64,000 bases of DNA from Polytrichum commune (taxonomy: Eukaryota; Streptophyta; Polytrichopsida; Polytrichales; Polytrichaceae), in the NCBI GenBank assembly GCA_950295325.1, contig OX485809.1, positions 4,340,001 through 4,404,000 of the forward strand, in the 5' to 3' direction. The notes beneath the pieces are model-generated. The model had not been told where the DNA came from, searched no databases, and saw only the letters and a list, made by a program, of their open reading frames with translations. Below are positions 12,270-24,221 of the stretch, piece by piece. Position 1 is the stretch's first letter; the number at the start of each line of letters is the position of its first letter. A program made the position numbers and the translations under genes.

Positions 12270-12565
12270 ATGTGGAGTGATAAGCTTGTTGGGCCAAAGC
12301 ACACCTACAGTGCATTCCACGACACAGATCTGGAGAGCCATCTCAAGGAGCTTGGAAAGACTGAGGTGATCATCACTGGAGTGATGACAAACTGCTGCTG
12401 TGAAACAACAGCTCGCGAGGCTTTCATCCGAGGTTTCGTGTCTGCTTCTCAACAGATGCGACTGCCACTTGCAACGAGGATCTTCATCACAGCACCTTGA
12501 AGACTCTGGCTTATGGATTTGCATACCTGGTCGACAATGAGAAACTCACTGCCGCATTGAAGTAG
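12270..12565 (+). pseudogene. Nicotinamidase / isochorismatase-like gene, 3' fragment
   Basis: The fragment reads [19 protein letters not shown], then [20 protein letters not shown] (about 12365-12425). After a one-base deletion around 12435 a second frame continues with [17 protein letters not shown] and [17 protein letters not shown], ending at the TAG at 12563. This is the C-terminal half of the isochorismatase-hydrolase fold as in plant nicotinamidases NIC2/NIC3, which deaminate nicotinamide in NAD salvage. The CCET motif holds the catalytic Cys. The N-terminal half, with the catalytic Asp and Lys, is not seen upstream. The missing part and the frameshift make it a pseudogene, unless upstream exons are too diverged to spot. 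Confidence 0.75.
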
Positions 12566-13840
12566 TGTAGTTGTGTTAGGCTTCAGTTTCTTTTGGGCTT
12601 CTTCTATTGCCAAGTAAATTTAATCAAAGCTCAAATTGCAAACTGGAATCATATGGTACAAAACCAGCATCCAATCAAGACAAAGTGTATCGATGCATGT
12701 GAAAGTTTGAAGCTGTATTCAGGCATACAACATCGATGCCCAAGTGATGACTTGTGCTTCTTAAATGTACCGACTTTTGCTCAAAGTTATGTCTGTTTTG
12801 AGAGCAATGGCATGCAAAATTCAAATATTTACACCTGCTCTCTAGTTTTGCCTCACACATGAAGGTGTACTGCATAGGCCTTCCTGTCTTGCAAAGAATT
12901 GGTCAATTTGCTCACAATATCTTGTTTCTAAAAAATCTGCTAAGCTGGCCTAACACTCTGCTAAAGATTGTGCTCTGAAAGGGCATTCCTAGCAATTGTC
13001 AACAAAACTGGTATGACAATATTTTGGACTGCCACTTCACCATCCAAAGCTTCTAGAGTACTGCAAGTGAAGTCTGAGGAAGAATTTGCGAAGGGATTTC
13101 TCAAGATTTGGTGGCAATGACATTGTTCAGCTCTGTTTGACAAAGCAGTGGGCTTGTGTGTTCAACAGTTGAAAGATGCTCTCACAATGTCCACATTCCC
13201 AATGAGGTTCTCAGTTTCAACACTTGATCAAATTAGACAATCAGGATTCTATCCATCAAAATCTTTCCTCAAGATCAGCTACATGAGTTAACCTTTCAGA
13301 ACCCAATCTCCTTTGACTGAAAATACTTGACAAGTTGTGTTACCTCATCAAAACTGACTGAAGACCTGTTCAAGAAGTATGGTAGGTCCTTATAAACACA
13401 CTTCAAATTGATGATGGAATATTCAGCCAGCCTTGAGTCACAGGTTTCTACCTGTCAGGCCTTTCACTGAGCCACCATACTCTACTGATCACTTTAATTA
13501 AACTACTCCACTTAGTAAGCTTCTGGACAAAGGTCGCCAAGAAATAACACTGCAGAATAGAATGTATCTTTTAGAATCGTCCTACTCTTCATGTAGTCAG
13601 CTTGATACAATTCTCTTGATAGAGAGCGAGAGCACTGTGATTGGGTGTTCATAATACATATGTGCACTGGCTACAATCACAATATCTATCTACATCAAGA
13701 CCTATATATCAAAATATGTTTCTTGTAGAAGGTTAGTCTTACACAACAGATGGGATAAAAGCAGGCGGTGGCAATGGTTTATTGGATCACGCAAGACAGC
13801 AAAAACCCCCCAAAAGTATCACGTTGACAGGTTATTAATT
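12566..13840. other. Non-coding stretch without recognised features
   Basis: I see no convincing gene. The right part (about 13800-14129) is probably the 3' untranslated region of the neighbouring minus-strand gene. TTTATT at 13847, which is AATAAA on the minus strand, is a candidate polyadenylation signal for it. Confidence 0.4.
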
Positions 13841-14129
13841 ACACAGTTTATTAATCATCAGCTATGCATGCGATGTAGAGGCACTACAATATTCTAAAGA
13901 AGCCCAACGCACAAACCGAAGTACCTTACCCCAAGAACTCACTCCCCAATGGCAGGCTACTTCCAAGCACATTATACAAGACAAGACGGAAATTGCAAGC
14001 TGAACATACGGCATCCTCAGTCTTACAGAAACCCATGTCTGTGTGAATAGAAGCCAGTATTGTGACTATAATCTCCATTAAGGAGGAATACTTCTCAGTG
14101 AGAGGTGACCCCCTCTTCTCTTAAAATTC

Positions 14130-14369
14130 TTAAGCATCTGGCTTGAGGTGAGGGAAGCATGCAATTACGTCTGTCTTCGGGTGCTTGGCTTCAGCATGCT
14201 CTCTGCACTTTGCCTCGTTCGTAGTGCACATGAAGGTCTGCATGCACACTTTGCATTGAATGTTCATGGCTTTCTTGTTGGTGTCAAGCTGACTGCCTTT
14301 GTTGCCCTTTAATTTTTCGGCATTTCGTTCCCTGGCCATCTTGGCCTTCTGCCCGTTGCCTCCACCCAT
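14130..14369 (-). CDS. Small zinc-binding protein of the At2g23090 / SERF-like family
   Basis: The complete product is 79 residues. The N-terminus MGGGNGQKAKMARERN and the Lys/Glu/Asn-rich segment to about residue 35 resemble the 4F5/SERF motif. A C2H2-type finger follows (residues 36-75): CKVCMQTFMC, then the HAEAKHP histidines. The order, length and near-identical wording match the conserved plant family typified by Arabidopsis At2g23090, a small nuclear/cytosolic protein without an established biochemical role. An in-frame TAA lies upstream of the ATG (12 codons before it), so this start is secure. The frame is intact, which in a window dominated by decayed elements argues for an active gene. 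It is preceded by a probable leader intron (next entry). Confidence 0.9.
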   Translation of the reverse strand: MGGGNGQKAKMARERNAEKLKGNKGSQLDTNKKAMNIQCKVCMQTFMCTTNEAKCREHAEAKHPKTDVIACFPHLKPDA

Positions 14370-15420
14370 GACTAAAGATTTTCCTTTGTTTCTGGCCTCT
14401 GCTCCTTACTCTTTGAAAGGAACCTGCTCCTCTCTCACGTGCCTGGCCTCAAATTCCAAGTCCCAAAGATGTCACAATTCTTGCAAAGAACCACCCGCAC
14501 TTCCCTAAAAGTATCATCAAAACCACATGACACCATATCAGACTTTCACAATGCCTGCAGCAACACAACAAAGACAATCATAAAAAATCACCGTATGCAC
14601 CACAATATATATCCCACCGTCAATCTTTTAGAACTCCTTTACAAGCTAACTTACTCAACCTCTCGACATAATCCTTCCAAAAACTTCAGAAAATTTGACA
14701 TATGCATGTGCAAAGAGACCATCCGACATACATAAATCTCGCATCCAAATAGCACGTGCTCGTCCACCATCCACTAACTATCATAATACTAGCTCAAATG
14801 AAAAGCTATCGAATGTCGGTCATCTCAGGCCTGTGCACTTTTCTCCCCTATCCACCTTGGAACCGACGCGTGCACTTGCAAGATGGCACTTCAAAACTAT
14901 CTACTCTGTCAACGAAACCCTGGGAATAAGCACATCATACCTACAGACAAGATTCTAACAACATAAAAAATTCCTCTCCTCAAAACACCACCATACACCG
15001 ACACCTATCCCCCTCGCCGCATTCTCAAAAACCATCACAATTTCGAACGCAAACTAATAGCAACCGCGAGCATCTCTCTCTCTCTCTCTCTCTCTCGTCC
15101 CTTCCTCTGTCCCTCTCTGTCTCTTTCTTTCTCACTCACGACCTCCACCTCCATCTACCATGTGCGAAGAAAAGAAGAAAGGAAGCTGTGAAGCTTGGAA
15201 ACCCTGTGCGAGCAAGAGACTCACCTGCTGCTGATGCTGCTTCTACTTCTTCTTTGGTTCTTGTTTGTCTTAGCCGTAAAGTGAAGTTGCAAAGCTCCAA
15301 TTGCGGCCAGAGTTCGCAGACAGCAGCAGAAGAGAGGCGAGGGAAGAATCCACAAACGAAAACCGCGATTGCGTGCTAAAGGTGACGCGAAATTGGGAAC
15401 CCTAAATGCGGCTTCGAAGG
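14370..15420 (-). promoter_or_regulatory. Leader intron and 5' exon of the At2g23090-type gene
   Basis: On the minus strand CAG|GTGAGT ends a candidate non-coding first exon at 15225. TTCTTTGCAAG just before 14479 offers an acceptor, so the coding exon would be preceded by an intron of about 745 bp. The first exon (about 15225-15420) is GC-richer than its surroundings. A GA/CT microsatellite (15072-15096) lies within the intron. Both splice sites are read by eye, and a spliced cDNA would settle them. Confidence 0.45.
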
Positions 15421-15599
15421 GAGAGCGAGAGAAGGGGGAGGTGAGGTTCGGGTGCCGGGCAGCCCGTTGAAAAAGTTTCCTGGTGCTTGGACTTTGGAGG
15501 TAACTAATTAACGAAGGTGGACAATGAGAATTTTGTATATACATAGATAAGCATCTAATAAAGGGACAAGCATGGGGTTTCTTATAAAGAGCTTATAAG

Positions 15600-16600
15600 G
15601 GTGGCTTAGGGTTCAGGTCCAAGAACCACGGCCCCAAAACACTCCTTGAGCTTTAAAAGTGACCGAGATGACTTAAGATGAACGGTTATTACTTTTTAAA
15701 ATATTGTTTACACAAGAAACTACATAAAAATTTGGAATAAAGCACATAAAGTCAACATTCATGTGCTTGAAATCTAAATTAAATGTCTTCACATGGCATA
15801 TCTCTTTGTAAATTTTTATATATATTGTAAAACATAGTTCGAAAGGTGAAAGAGAAAGACAACAACACATATGAAAAAATGATTGTTGAAAGTATTAGAT
15901 AAAGCACAAAACTTGAACTTGACGATGCATTCCTTCATGTGGTTTATTATATTTTCATCCTAATTTTATCCTACTTTTATCATTGATTTTTTCCTTCATA
16001 CTTTTAGGTATATATATATATATATATATATATAACTTTAAATAAATACAACCAAGATATTATATAATGAAATTGTGTCCCAAGGCTCAACTATAACCCA
16101 AGTAAAACATAGGTTGAAGGATGAGAAATCAGCCCAATCGTGTACAAACAACCTTATAAACTCCTTGGGTTCATATTTGTGCTCTCGACTAATGTTATCA
16201 CTCGATTTTAGAGTTTCTTGGGTCTTGGAACCTAGTGTAAATCCATTCTAAAGACCGATTATGAGGATTGTGGACATAGGTGAGCATCCAAAGAGACAAT
16301 CATGTCGGGATATCTTATAAATATCTAAGCAACTTGTGACATGGAGGCATAACTTTACCTAATCCCAAGCACATACGGGGACGAATTTTCTAGAAAGATT
16401 CGGAAGATTCCAAAAGATCGTTGGGGTTGTTCTCTTTTCAAAAGCATGCGTAAGTACTCTCTACTACTATGCGGATGGCACACACCTTCCACTAGAGTTC
16501 TAGATCCAAGTTGAAACTACCGAATATTCTCTTGACATGGTCCCCGATACTAAAATCAAAGTGCATTTGATTCTCAGTCCCACTAAAAAAAGCATGGAGC
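15600..16600. other. Non-coding stretch with an AT microsatellite
   Basis: No gene is recognised. A (TA)n run of about 12 units lies at 16011-16034. The rest is ordinary AT-rich sequence. Confidence 0.5.
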
Positions 16601-16652
16601 TTGTTGCATGTTGCATTGAGAACCGAGTGGCTTAAACCCAAGACTTTCATTT

Positions 16653-16747
16653 GACCGGATCCCAGGGGAACTATGAGGTTAAGTGCCTAAGGCCGGAATG
16701 GTACTCAGATGGGTGACCTTCCTAGCATTTGATGTCTGGTGCACCCT
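16653..16747 (+). repeat. 5S rRNA-derived sequence (head of a dispersed repeat)
   Basis: ACCGGATCCCA, GAACT, GAGGTTAAGTGCCTAAGGCC and GGTACTCAGATGGGTGACC occur in the order and spacing of plant 5S rRNA. They include the internal control region used by TFIIIA and Pol III, with the C box best conserved. A final TGGTGCACCCT corresponds to the 3' end of 5S. It is too diverged to be a functional 5S gene and stands alone. Its tail recurs with a second 5S-like head near 51.9 kb, so it is part of a mobile repeat. Candidates are a Cassandra-type terminal-repeat element, which carries 5S domains in its LTRs, or a 5S-headed SINE. Confidence 0.8.
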
Positions 16748-17010
16748 ACCACCTATGATCCATCCAATCATAATGGGAAAATTTGGGTGAATTGAATGTT
16801 TCAACCAATCGTGTGGGGCTTGCCCTGGAGGGAGATAGGTGTCGGCCAGCTTGTCCATACCCATTCAAGGTGTTCACCATCTAAAAGAGAAAGTAGTTGT
16901 TGGGGGGGGGGGGGCTCTCATTCTCATGATGTTCATCTCAAGATAACATTTTCTTGTCTAAGCAGTGTGGATTACAATTTGGAATCACATGTTGCTATAA
17001 TTTTTTACCG
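16748..17010 (+). repeat. Body of the 5S-headed repeat, copy 1
   Basis: The segment runs GATCCATCCAATCATAATGG, GAATGTTTCAACCAATC, GGGCTTGCCCTGG, GTGTTCACCATCT, a G13 tract (16902-16914) and CTCATGATGTTCATCTCAAG. The same order occurs at 51947-52180, and part of it at 18885-19110. The G tract is specific to this copy. Confidence 0.65.
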
Positions 17011-17150
17011 ACATTATGATCCTTTACCAACTAAGTTACATTGTAGCCTCCGGTGTGCACAGTGATTACTTCTGTTATTTGGGTAAAAATTGTTCTCTTT
17101 AGAAAATGTTATAGCAATGCGTTGTCCCAAATGGTAACCCACACTGACTA
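16966..17150. repeat. Imperfect inverted repeat, ~45-bp arms
   Basis: GTGTGGATTACAATTTGGAA with ATGTTGCTATAATTTTTTAC (16967-17010) is matched on the other strand by GTGTGGGTTACCATTTGGGA with GCATTGCTATAACATTTTC (17100-17150). Confidence 0.6.
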
Positions 17151-17399
17151 GACAAAGCAATGCACATATAGACTTAGACCAACTCAAGAATGAAGCAACA
17201 CAATAATTCATGTTGGTGCCAACATCAAAGTCATCTTTCTCTCTTATGAGAGTTTGAAGGGACCTAGAGGAACATCTAATTTTATTTTTTAAGTGTGATT
17301 GACGCTCCATCTAAATCACCATTGGGATGGATCAACCAGACTTGTCCAAACAACCATACAATCCAACCCCCCATTCTCCTTCACATATATGTGAATGGG

Positions 17400-18680
17400 A
17401 GGGAAGCTAGGACATGAACGATGAGCGGTGAGCGATGAGTCCAATTTTAGGGTTTTCTCACACATGTTTAGGGGTCACATTATGTGTATGGGATGAAAAT
17501 TTATTATGTTTCAATTGTATGTAATAAAAAATTACAGTGATCACAAATGATGGGGGCGTATTACCATGTAAAACTGGGAAAACTTTCAACCAAATGTTGA
17601 TGCTTAATACAACAATCCAAAACATTTACGTGTGTAACCAAATATGTTTCCAAATTGCTTTTGTCATAAATTGTATGGTGAACACTTCACTAGCATCAAT
17701 ACTAGCACTCAACAATGTCAGCCAACTCCAGTAGTCACATGACCTCGTTGTGGGTGTACATCGGAGCATGAATGAACTTGTCGTTGTCGTAATCCACAGG
17801 TTGCATAAAACTTTGAACACATAATAAAGGTGTTTGCAGTACACCCATTTACCTTTCTTTCCCATAGCATGAGAGGACATCTTCGTGAAATCCAAGCAAG
17901 TGCATTGTGGGATGTTGCCAATTGTTACATGGTAGGCATTGTCCTCCTTTGAGACGATGTTGATTATAATTTCAAATCATGGGCAAGGAATGGTTGTCGC
18001 TCCAACAACATAGTTATCCATCTATGAGTCCAGCGCTCTTCCATTTGTTTTTGTGATCAACCATTGGTGTTGCTAGACTCCTTCGCATTGTCATAGAAAA
18101 CCTTGAAGTTGGGGGGAAGTTCGGGTTTGGGGCACACAAAATGTGACCAAGGAATGGAAAGTGTCGTAATTGTTGAAAGCCTACAACGAGGAGACAATGC
18201 TTGCATATGTTACAACTGGAATTTGGCGTCCTCTAGCGCCAACACCTCCTTCACCGACAAATTGGTGTCTATATTCATAGGCCACATGTTGGATGATATA
18301 GGCCAATCCAATACATAATTCCTATGTTGTCATTCACACAATGTTTGATGTCGTAAGGGAATAACCAAAACTCATACTCCACATTATTGGTGGAACAAAA
18401 TTCTTTTTTCAACCCTTTGTACGTTGGTGCAGGGGTGCCATGTTGGCATGTTTTGACTTTCACATTGCACAAAGTCCATGTATTGGCATGCATTAACCAA
18501 CATCTTTTGGCATAGTTGGGTGACAATCTTGCAATGTGCCATTGTGAAGGAGGGCAATCTGTCTCAAACATTGATGTGATATGCGCCACACCATGTTTTT
18601 CTACATTCAACAACTCCTCTATGCATTGAATTGTGCCTTGCATACAAACAAAGTATTCTAGCAAGTTGTGCAATGCACAC
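17400..18680 (-). pseudogene. SWIM-zinc-finger transposase remnant, copy 1
   Basis: The minus-strand reading includes HIARLSPNYAKRCWLMHANT (about 18540-18480), CSTNNVEYEFWLFPYDIKHC and, near 17870-17800, CTCLDFTKMSSHAMGKKGKW followed by VYCKHLYYVF. The last part has the CxC...CxH spacing of a SWIM zinc finger, the domain found after the catalytic core in Mutator-like and FAR1-type transposases. Several stops and frame changes interrupt it. A second copy in the opposite orientation lies at 27010-28550. The catalytic DDE core was not located. Confidence 0.6.
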
Positions 18681-18884
18681 TGTCACCTTTATTAGTCGGT
18701 TGTTTGCAATTAGTGTGGGGACTTAGAGTGGGGATTGTAGTTTAGCATGTCAAACTCTAATAACCATGTTCATTGTAGCTAGACATACAAGGAACTATGG
18801 GAGACTAATTACATGGTTTGCATTATGAATGAGGACATCTAGGTTAACTAAATAATCTCAACCATCCATGTGAGAACCTAAGGG

Positions 18885-19110
18885 CTTGTCCCTGGGTGAG
18901 ATAGGAGCATGTCAACTTGTCCGAATTCGCTCAAAGTGTTTGAATCTACAAAGACATAAATTTCTCGCATATCCTTTCAATTCTCATCATGTTCAAGAAC
19001 TTACTCAAATATGACACAATGTCACTTTTCCTACCATTGGCAACATCGTAGCCATCAAACTCTTTGCACAAGCCACTATTGTGTGCACACGCATGGCAAG
19101 AGAGAGAGAA
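18885..19110 (+). repeat. Partial copy of the 5S-headed repeat body
   Basis: GGGCTTGTCCCTGGGTGAGA, CAACTTGTCCGAATTCGCTC, AAAGTGTTTGAATCTAC and TTCAATTCTCATCATGTTC parallel the copies at 16.8 and 52.0 kb. No 5S-like head precedes it. Confidence 0.5.
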
Positions 19111-19254
19111 GATGTATTCTCATGGGGTTATGATTGAAGCATTGAGACCCTAATTGAAGAATTTATGAAATATGAAAGTTCAAGCATAGATGGCCCATTG
19201 ACCACACTTTGGTGTAGCTATCCATGTTTCTTAGAGCACCCAAGGTCAATGAGC

Positions 19255-19400
19255 CTTTTTCGGTATATTTTGATTAGGAAATCTACATTTGAGTGGTGTG
19301 TGCTTTGATGTTACTCTAAGAACAATCACCATAAAGAGGTGTGCTTAAAAGATATTGGAGTGCGTGTTCAAAATATTGGGAGAACCTATTTTATCATTTT
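19255..19400 (+). repeat. Partial copy of a dispersed repeat also at 53.8 and 62.2 kb
   Basis: GAGTGGTGTGTGCTTTGATG, AAGAACAATCACCATAAAGA and ATTGGGAGAACC match the order seen at 53830-54090 and 62160-62410. The rest of 19.1-20.2 kb holds no recognised gene. Confidence 0.45.
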
Positions 19401-20217
19401 ATGTGCACGAGAATCTTAAATTTTGTTCGAAATATGAAATTCGTATAAGCTTCAAACTTATAAGGAAAGCGGCTATGGCCTCGACTTGGATTTGCTAACC
19501 ATCTTGTATAAATCACTTGTTTCATATCCTAAAAGTGGGCTAATTTTTCAACTAACCATTTAAGGCCCACCTACCTTAAGTACTCGTAGGTGACTCTCAT
19601 GGTAAGGAAAACTATCTAGATTCAACACCAAAGAAGCATGTTCCAATCAATCGGATCTTCTCACTTGGTAAACGTGAATGCTTATGCATGTTGGAGTCAT
19701 CTCTTCAAAAAGTGTAGTGGGGCTCATATTAGGCATGACAACATGGTGTTCGTGAAAACGTCATATGGCACACAAAAATGTCACAAAGGCCGTTTTCTCG
19801 AATCCAAGGAAGGCCGGCTTGAATTGGTCTTTGGACGCAACTTTTGCCAACTACATCTAGATGTATTTACAAAATGCTAGTAGCATGTGTGAGTGATAAC
19901 GAGGGGAAAAGTCTTTTTGAATCATGAATGTTATCTTCTTCATTGTTACTTCAAACCCTCATTGTTAGCAATCAAAACATAACATTCATGATATAAAAAG
20001 ACGTCTTTTAAATCACTCTATGAACTTGTACCAAACATGTACATACAAAATAAATTTCACAATACAATTTTTTCCAAAGTTGAAGTGCACTCCACAAAGA
20101 CTAGAAATTGAGTTGGCCTTGAAAAAGAAACGTCAAATGCAAACGTGACGTTTTCACCAAGTTCTTGTGTCTCAAAAACACATGTTTATTGCATCAAAAT
20201 AAATAAAACATAACTTG

Positions 20218-20459
20218 CACTAAAAAGTCCTAATATTGTGGGCTAGGTACTTTTCTAGAGCGCATGTGGATTCTCTCACAGTGACAATTAATGTGGACCA
20301 CATCAAATTTCAACCCATCCAGAAATTTATGGTGGAAAATTAATGGGATCCACACCAATTGATTTTCAAAAAAATGATGTGGGTGATAATCCCACCTTGA
20401 CTAGACAGTTAGTGTGGCCCATGCTAATTTTCTACCCACACTAATAAGACTATTTAGTG
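20218..20459. mobile_element. MITE, 242 bp, CACTAAA-type inverted ends
   Basis: The left end CACTAAAAAGTCCTAATATT and the right end read on the other strand, CACTAAATAGTCTTATTAGT, form terminal inverted repeats of about 25 bp. Internal GTGTGGCCCATGCTAATTTTC is shared with the element at 61.2-61.5 kb. A clean target duplication was not found. Confidence 0.6.
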
Positions 20460-20930
20460 TACTTAGTAGCCCGACTCAATATCATTTCCTTTGTCTTAAA
20501 TGAAGTAGTTGTGAAGTATCAAATTTCAATCAAAAGTGATCCATGCACAATACTTAAGGTGGAGTTATTTAGGTGCTTAGTTAGAGGACCTCCATGTAGG
20601 TGATCCTTGTGATGCACAAGAGTACCTAGAATCAACACCAAAAGGGCATTCTCCAACAACTTTGAACCTATCACTTGGTGAATGTGATTGCTTATCGGCA
20701 ACGTTTACCGATGTCCCACTTAACCTAGTGTTGGCATTGGGGTGTGTTCATAGACGATGGTTATAAGGAAGGCCATTAGTTTTGACCTTGCTTGTCTTAC
20801 AAGTGCAAGAATATTTAGTATTTAGGAAGAATACTTGGAAACTATTCAATGTGCAATGAATCTTTATTGAAATCATGGAAGACAAGTTATCAAAAGAATT
20901 CACTACTTATGGGGTGTCACGAGGTCTTGC

Positions 20931-21310
20931 GACTACGCTAAACATGATGTTTAGTGTCATACGGTATTTTTTGTCACTATGGTAACTTTTCGGATGACAC
21001 TTCTTATGAATAAGTGAACGAATATTGCCATAGATGATGGATGAGTTCATCCATTGGCCAAAACCCTACTTTCTCTTGTCAACACCTTGTTATGAAATAT
21101 TGTCATGGATGATTATATTTTTGATGAAATAAATTTGGTAAGTGATAATAATTGCAACACTGTGAATCTACAATCCCCCAAAACATTTACAAGGAATGAC
21201 AAATAATGTTGGGTTAACATTAGTGTTGGTGACATTATACCGCAGTTTACAATTAGTATTGAGCAAGAGAATTAGAATTGGAGACACTAAATATCATATT
21301 CAGTGTAGTC
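20931..21310. mobile_element. MITE, 380 bp, 28-bp terminal inverted repeats (copy A)
   Basis: The left end GACTACGCTAAACATGATGT plus TTAGTGTC pairs with the right end, whose complement reads GACTACACTGAATATGATAT plus TTAGTGTC. That is 24 of 28 matching positions. Internal sequence is shared with copy B about 540 bp to the right. Confidence 0.7.
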
Positions 21311-21469
21311 TTTTTTTTCTTTTTTTCTTTCAAGCTTTTAATATGGCTCTATGAACTTGATAGATTCTATACCTAAAATTTATATACTTCATAAACATGT
21401 AATGGAATAGAAATAGTTTAAGACTATGTAATTCCCATAGTGATCCTAACTACAAGTATTGGAGGATAA

Positions 21470-21858
21470 TAACTGCAGTAATTACTGTATTTAGTGTCAT
21501 ATGGTATTTTAAGTTATTTTGGTAACTTTTCTAATGACACTTATTATGAATGACTTTATAATTAAATTGTAATCCTAACTTACTTTTAGTTCATTCACTA
21601 TTGGTATATTCTGCATCTTAACATTTTTGTAATGAAATATTGGCATGGATGATTGAACTTTGGATGAACAAACACTCAATAAGTGACAACAATTGTAACT
21701 TTGTTAATCTATAATGCCTATAATTTTTTTACACGAAATGACAAATAATGTTAGGTTTACATTTAGTGTTGGTGACACTACATGGACAGTTTACAATTAG
21801 TATTGAGCGAAACAAATAGAATTGGTGACACTAAATACAATATTTAGTGTAGTAGTTA
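21470..21858. mobile_element. MITE, copy B of the same family
   Basis: It shares ATTTAGTGTCATATGGTATTTT, GAAATATTGGCATGGATGAT, GAAATGACAAATAATGTTAGG and TTTACAATTAGTATTGAGCG with copy A in the same order. The ends are again inverted repeats: CTGTATTTAGTGTC at the left against the complement of GACACTAAATACAATATTTA at the right. Two copies in tandem orientation suggest local duplication or neighbouring insertion. Confidence 0.65.
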
Positions 21859-22204
21859 GAATCACTATTGGCGACGTACTCTAAGGTCACGAGAGGACAA
21901 TTGCTTCTCTTACATGCATGACTAGAAGAAATTGGACACAACACAAAAATCAATCATTTAACACAAAACATTGACAATGAGCAATCGAATATGAATGATT
22001 GGCAATGATTTTGAGTATTTCTCTCGACTACCTCTCCAAGGACTATTTATTCATGAGTTGAGTCCGAGAATTGATCATTGAAGAATGTGTCGGTGGCTCC
22101 CACATCCACCTCCGGCACAACCGCACACGTATGAAACACATCACGAGTCAATAATCTCGCCTTGTGAATGAAAACCAAAATGCAAAATTGGCAAATCTAC
22201 AAAA

Positions 22205-23130
22205 TTAAAAAACTGGTGAGAATGTATTAACATAAATTTGAACTAAACACTGAATGAACATGTGAATAAGGAGTATTGTACAAAAATATATATATATATA
22301 TAACGTACCATAAAGTTTTCTCAACTCCGAAGCATAATGACAACTCATTGCCCACCAATTCTTTGCAATAACAAAATCATAAGTTTCCGTATGAGTCATC
22401 ACACCATGCATAATTTCTTTCATTTTAGGAAGGAATACATACATGCCAAAGAATTCATGTTTCTCTCGTGCTTGAGTGACAATCACTTTGGAACCGCATT
22501 TGCATCTCTCACATTTCTCCAATGTCACTGGTAGCATATGCGGTAGAACTTGGTTGGCATCGACCATGTCCTGATCGTCATCCTCATCTAAGACAATTTC
22601 AACTTATGCTTCTCCTCCAGATGATGAAATGTTAGTGGGCACTCAAGAAACCATGGACAATTATGCAAAATGGCATTCTCCCATGTCCTCATATGTGCCC
22701 AAGTGAGAATGCACAATTCACCTTTTGCAGTCCACACTGGAACGTACGAAGAAAAACCATTCACTCTTATCGCATTATTAGCAAGGAGTTACCTCTTGAC
22801 GTACTTTGAAAAATTAGAACAATTATATTTAATTACATTCAAATTTATGAGGATTAAACCAAAATGATAGTAAAATGATTACAAGGATAAATACTTGTAT
22901 ACCGGTATGACACGCCTTATGACGATCTTTCCATCAATGTACTCCTCCGCTTTGATGACCTATTGAATGAGATTGTTATCCCTAAACATGGTTTGGAAAC
23001 TTTTGGTCCACAAAAGAGTTCACCACTTCTCAATGTAATCCCAAGCAAAGATGAGATTCTCATTCAAGGCAACTGGACGAATAAATTTTATGGCCATGTT
23101 GTGATATTGAGTGATTGTTGCATGCTCCAA
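22205..23130 (-). pseudogene. Unidentified coding-like minus-strand region
   Basis: A 120-codon frame (22567-22205) reads HMLPVTLEKCERCKCGSK and KNWWAMSCHYASELRKLY, then meets ATG|GTACGT, a good splice donor near 22308. Upstream in the same frame are acidic residues (VLDEDDDQD). Farther upstream, near 23110-22900, another stretch reads AIKFIRPVALNENLIFAWDY with stops. It may be a multi-exon gene relic or transposon. I do not recognise a family. Confidence 0.25.
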
Positions 23131-24221
23131 CTATGAGGTCAAGAGTGCAAAAGTCAAAACATGTGAATTAATATTTCAAAATACTTACACATGAGCAAGC
23201 ATGGTCAAGAATACAGAAAAATGCTCCACTATACGAAAACCATGATTTTTATGGTCAAACGCTTAAAAGTAGTAGCAAAGTGTTGTTTAAATTGATTTTT
23301 TTCTTCCCATGGAGCCCTTTTATTGTTGTGTTAGGTACTCAAATATAGAATATCAAGATAAGATCTTTGAAACTTATCATTAAAAATATTGCTCAAAAGG
23401 TAATGACTAAATCTGGTTTTTAGATGTACATTTCATGACCTTAGATATTACAAAGTTGAATTTTTGTATTCCTTGAATTCATTATAAACTTAAAGGCACC
23501 ATTACAAAAATTTGTAGGACAACATCAATTTAATGTAATTTTATCATAGTTAAAACAATTTCAAAACAATTATGTGTTCGTTATATCTACTTGAAGGCTA
23601 TTTGCATTGTCCTCAAAAACATGTAGATTTTTCATGTTTTTGTCAACATTAATTGATTGGCTTTGTAGATCAATGTGTGTTTGAAATTTTTATTATATTT
23701 CCTTCACAAAATTCAAAGTTAGTATATAGTTTTGAATAACTTTCACTTAAACCTATCCATGGTACTGGAGTTGTGTACATGCTTGCGCCCACACACTTGC
23801 AATGATTATGATCCAATGGACAATACTTGAGCCCAACAAGATGCCTTTGGAAGCCAATTGTCTAGCACGCTTTATTTCATGCTGCCAACTAGAACATAGA
23901 GAGAAACCCACAACATGCGACTAGCATTCCACTAATGCAGCCAACACGCTTTGAATTTGCCCTCAATTGGAGCAATTAATTGTAATTTCTAAACCATTGT
24001 ATCTAATTTTGCAAAAAGTCCAAAATGTTTATTAGTTGACATGAATAATGCAAATGCTAACGATGCATTCATAGTGGCATCTAGTAGATATTGAAACATA
24101 CAAAGATGTGGTGAATAATGATACTTCTTAAAAAATAAAAAATAAAAAACCTTCACCATCAACAAGATTTGCAATAGCAAGTAGTTTCTCAAACTGAAGA
24201 TGGATTTTTGTAAAGGTTTGT
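23131..24221. other. Non-coding stretch without recognised features
   Basis: AT-rich sequence with no supported gene or repeat structure. Confidence 0.45.

Noticed and set aside
16653-16747. Functional 5S rRNA gene
   Set aside because: It is too diverged, stands alone rather than in an array, and its tail matches a dispersed repeat.
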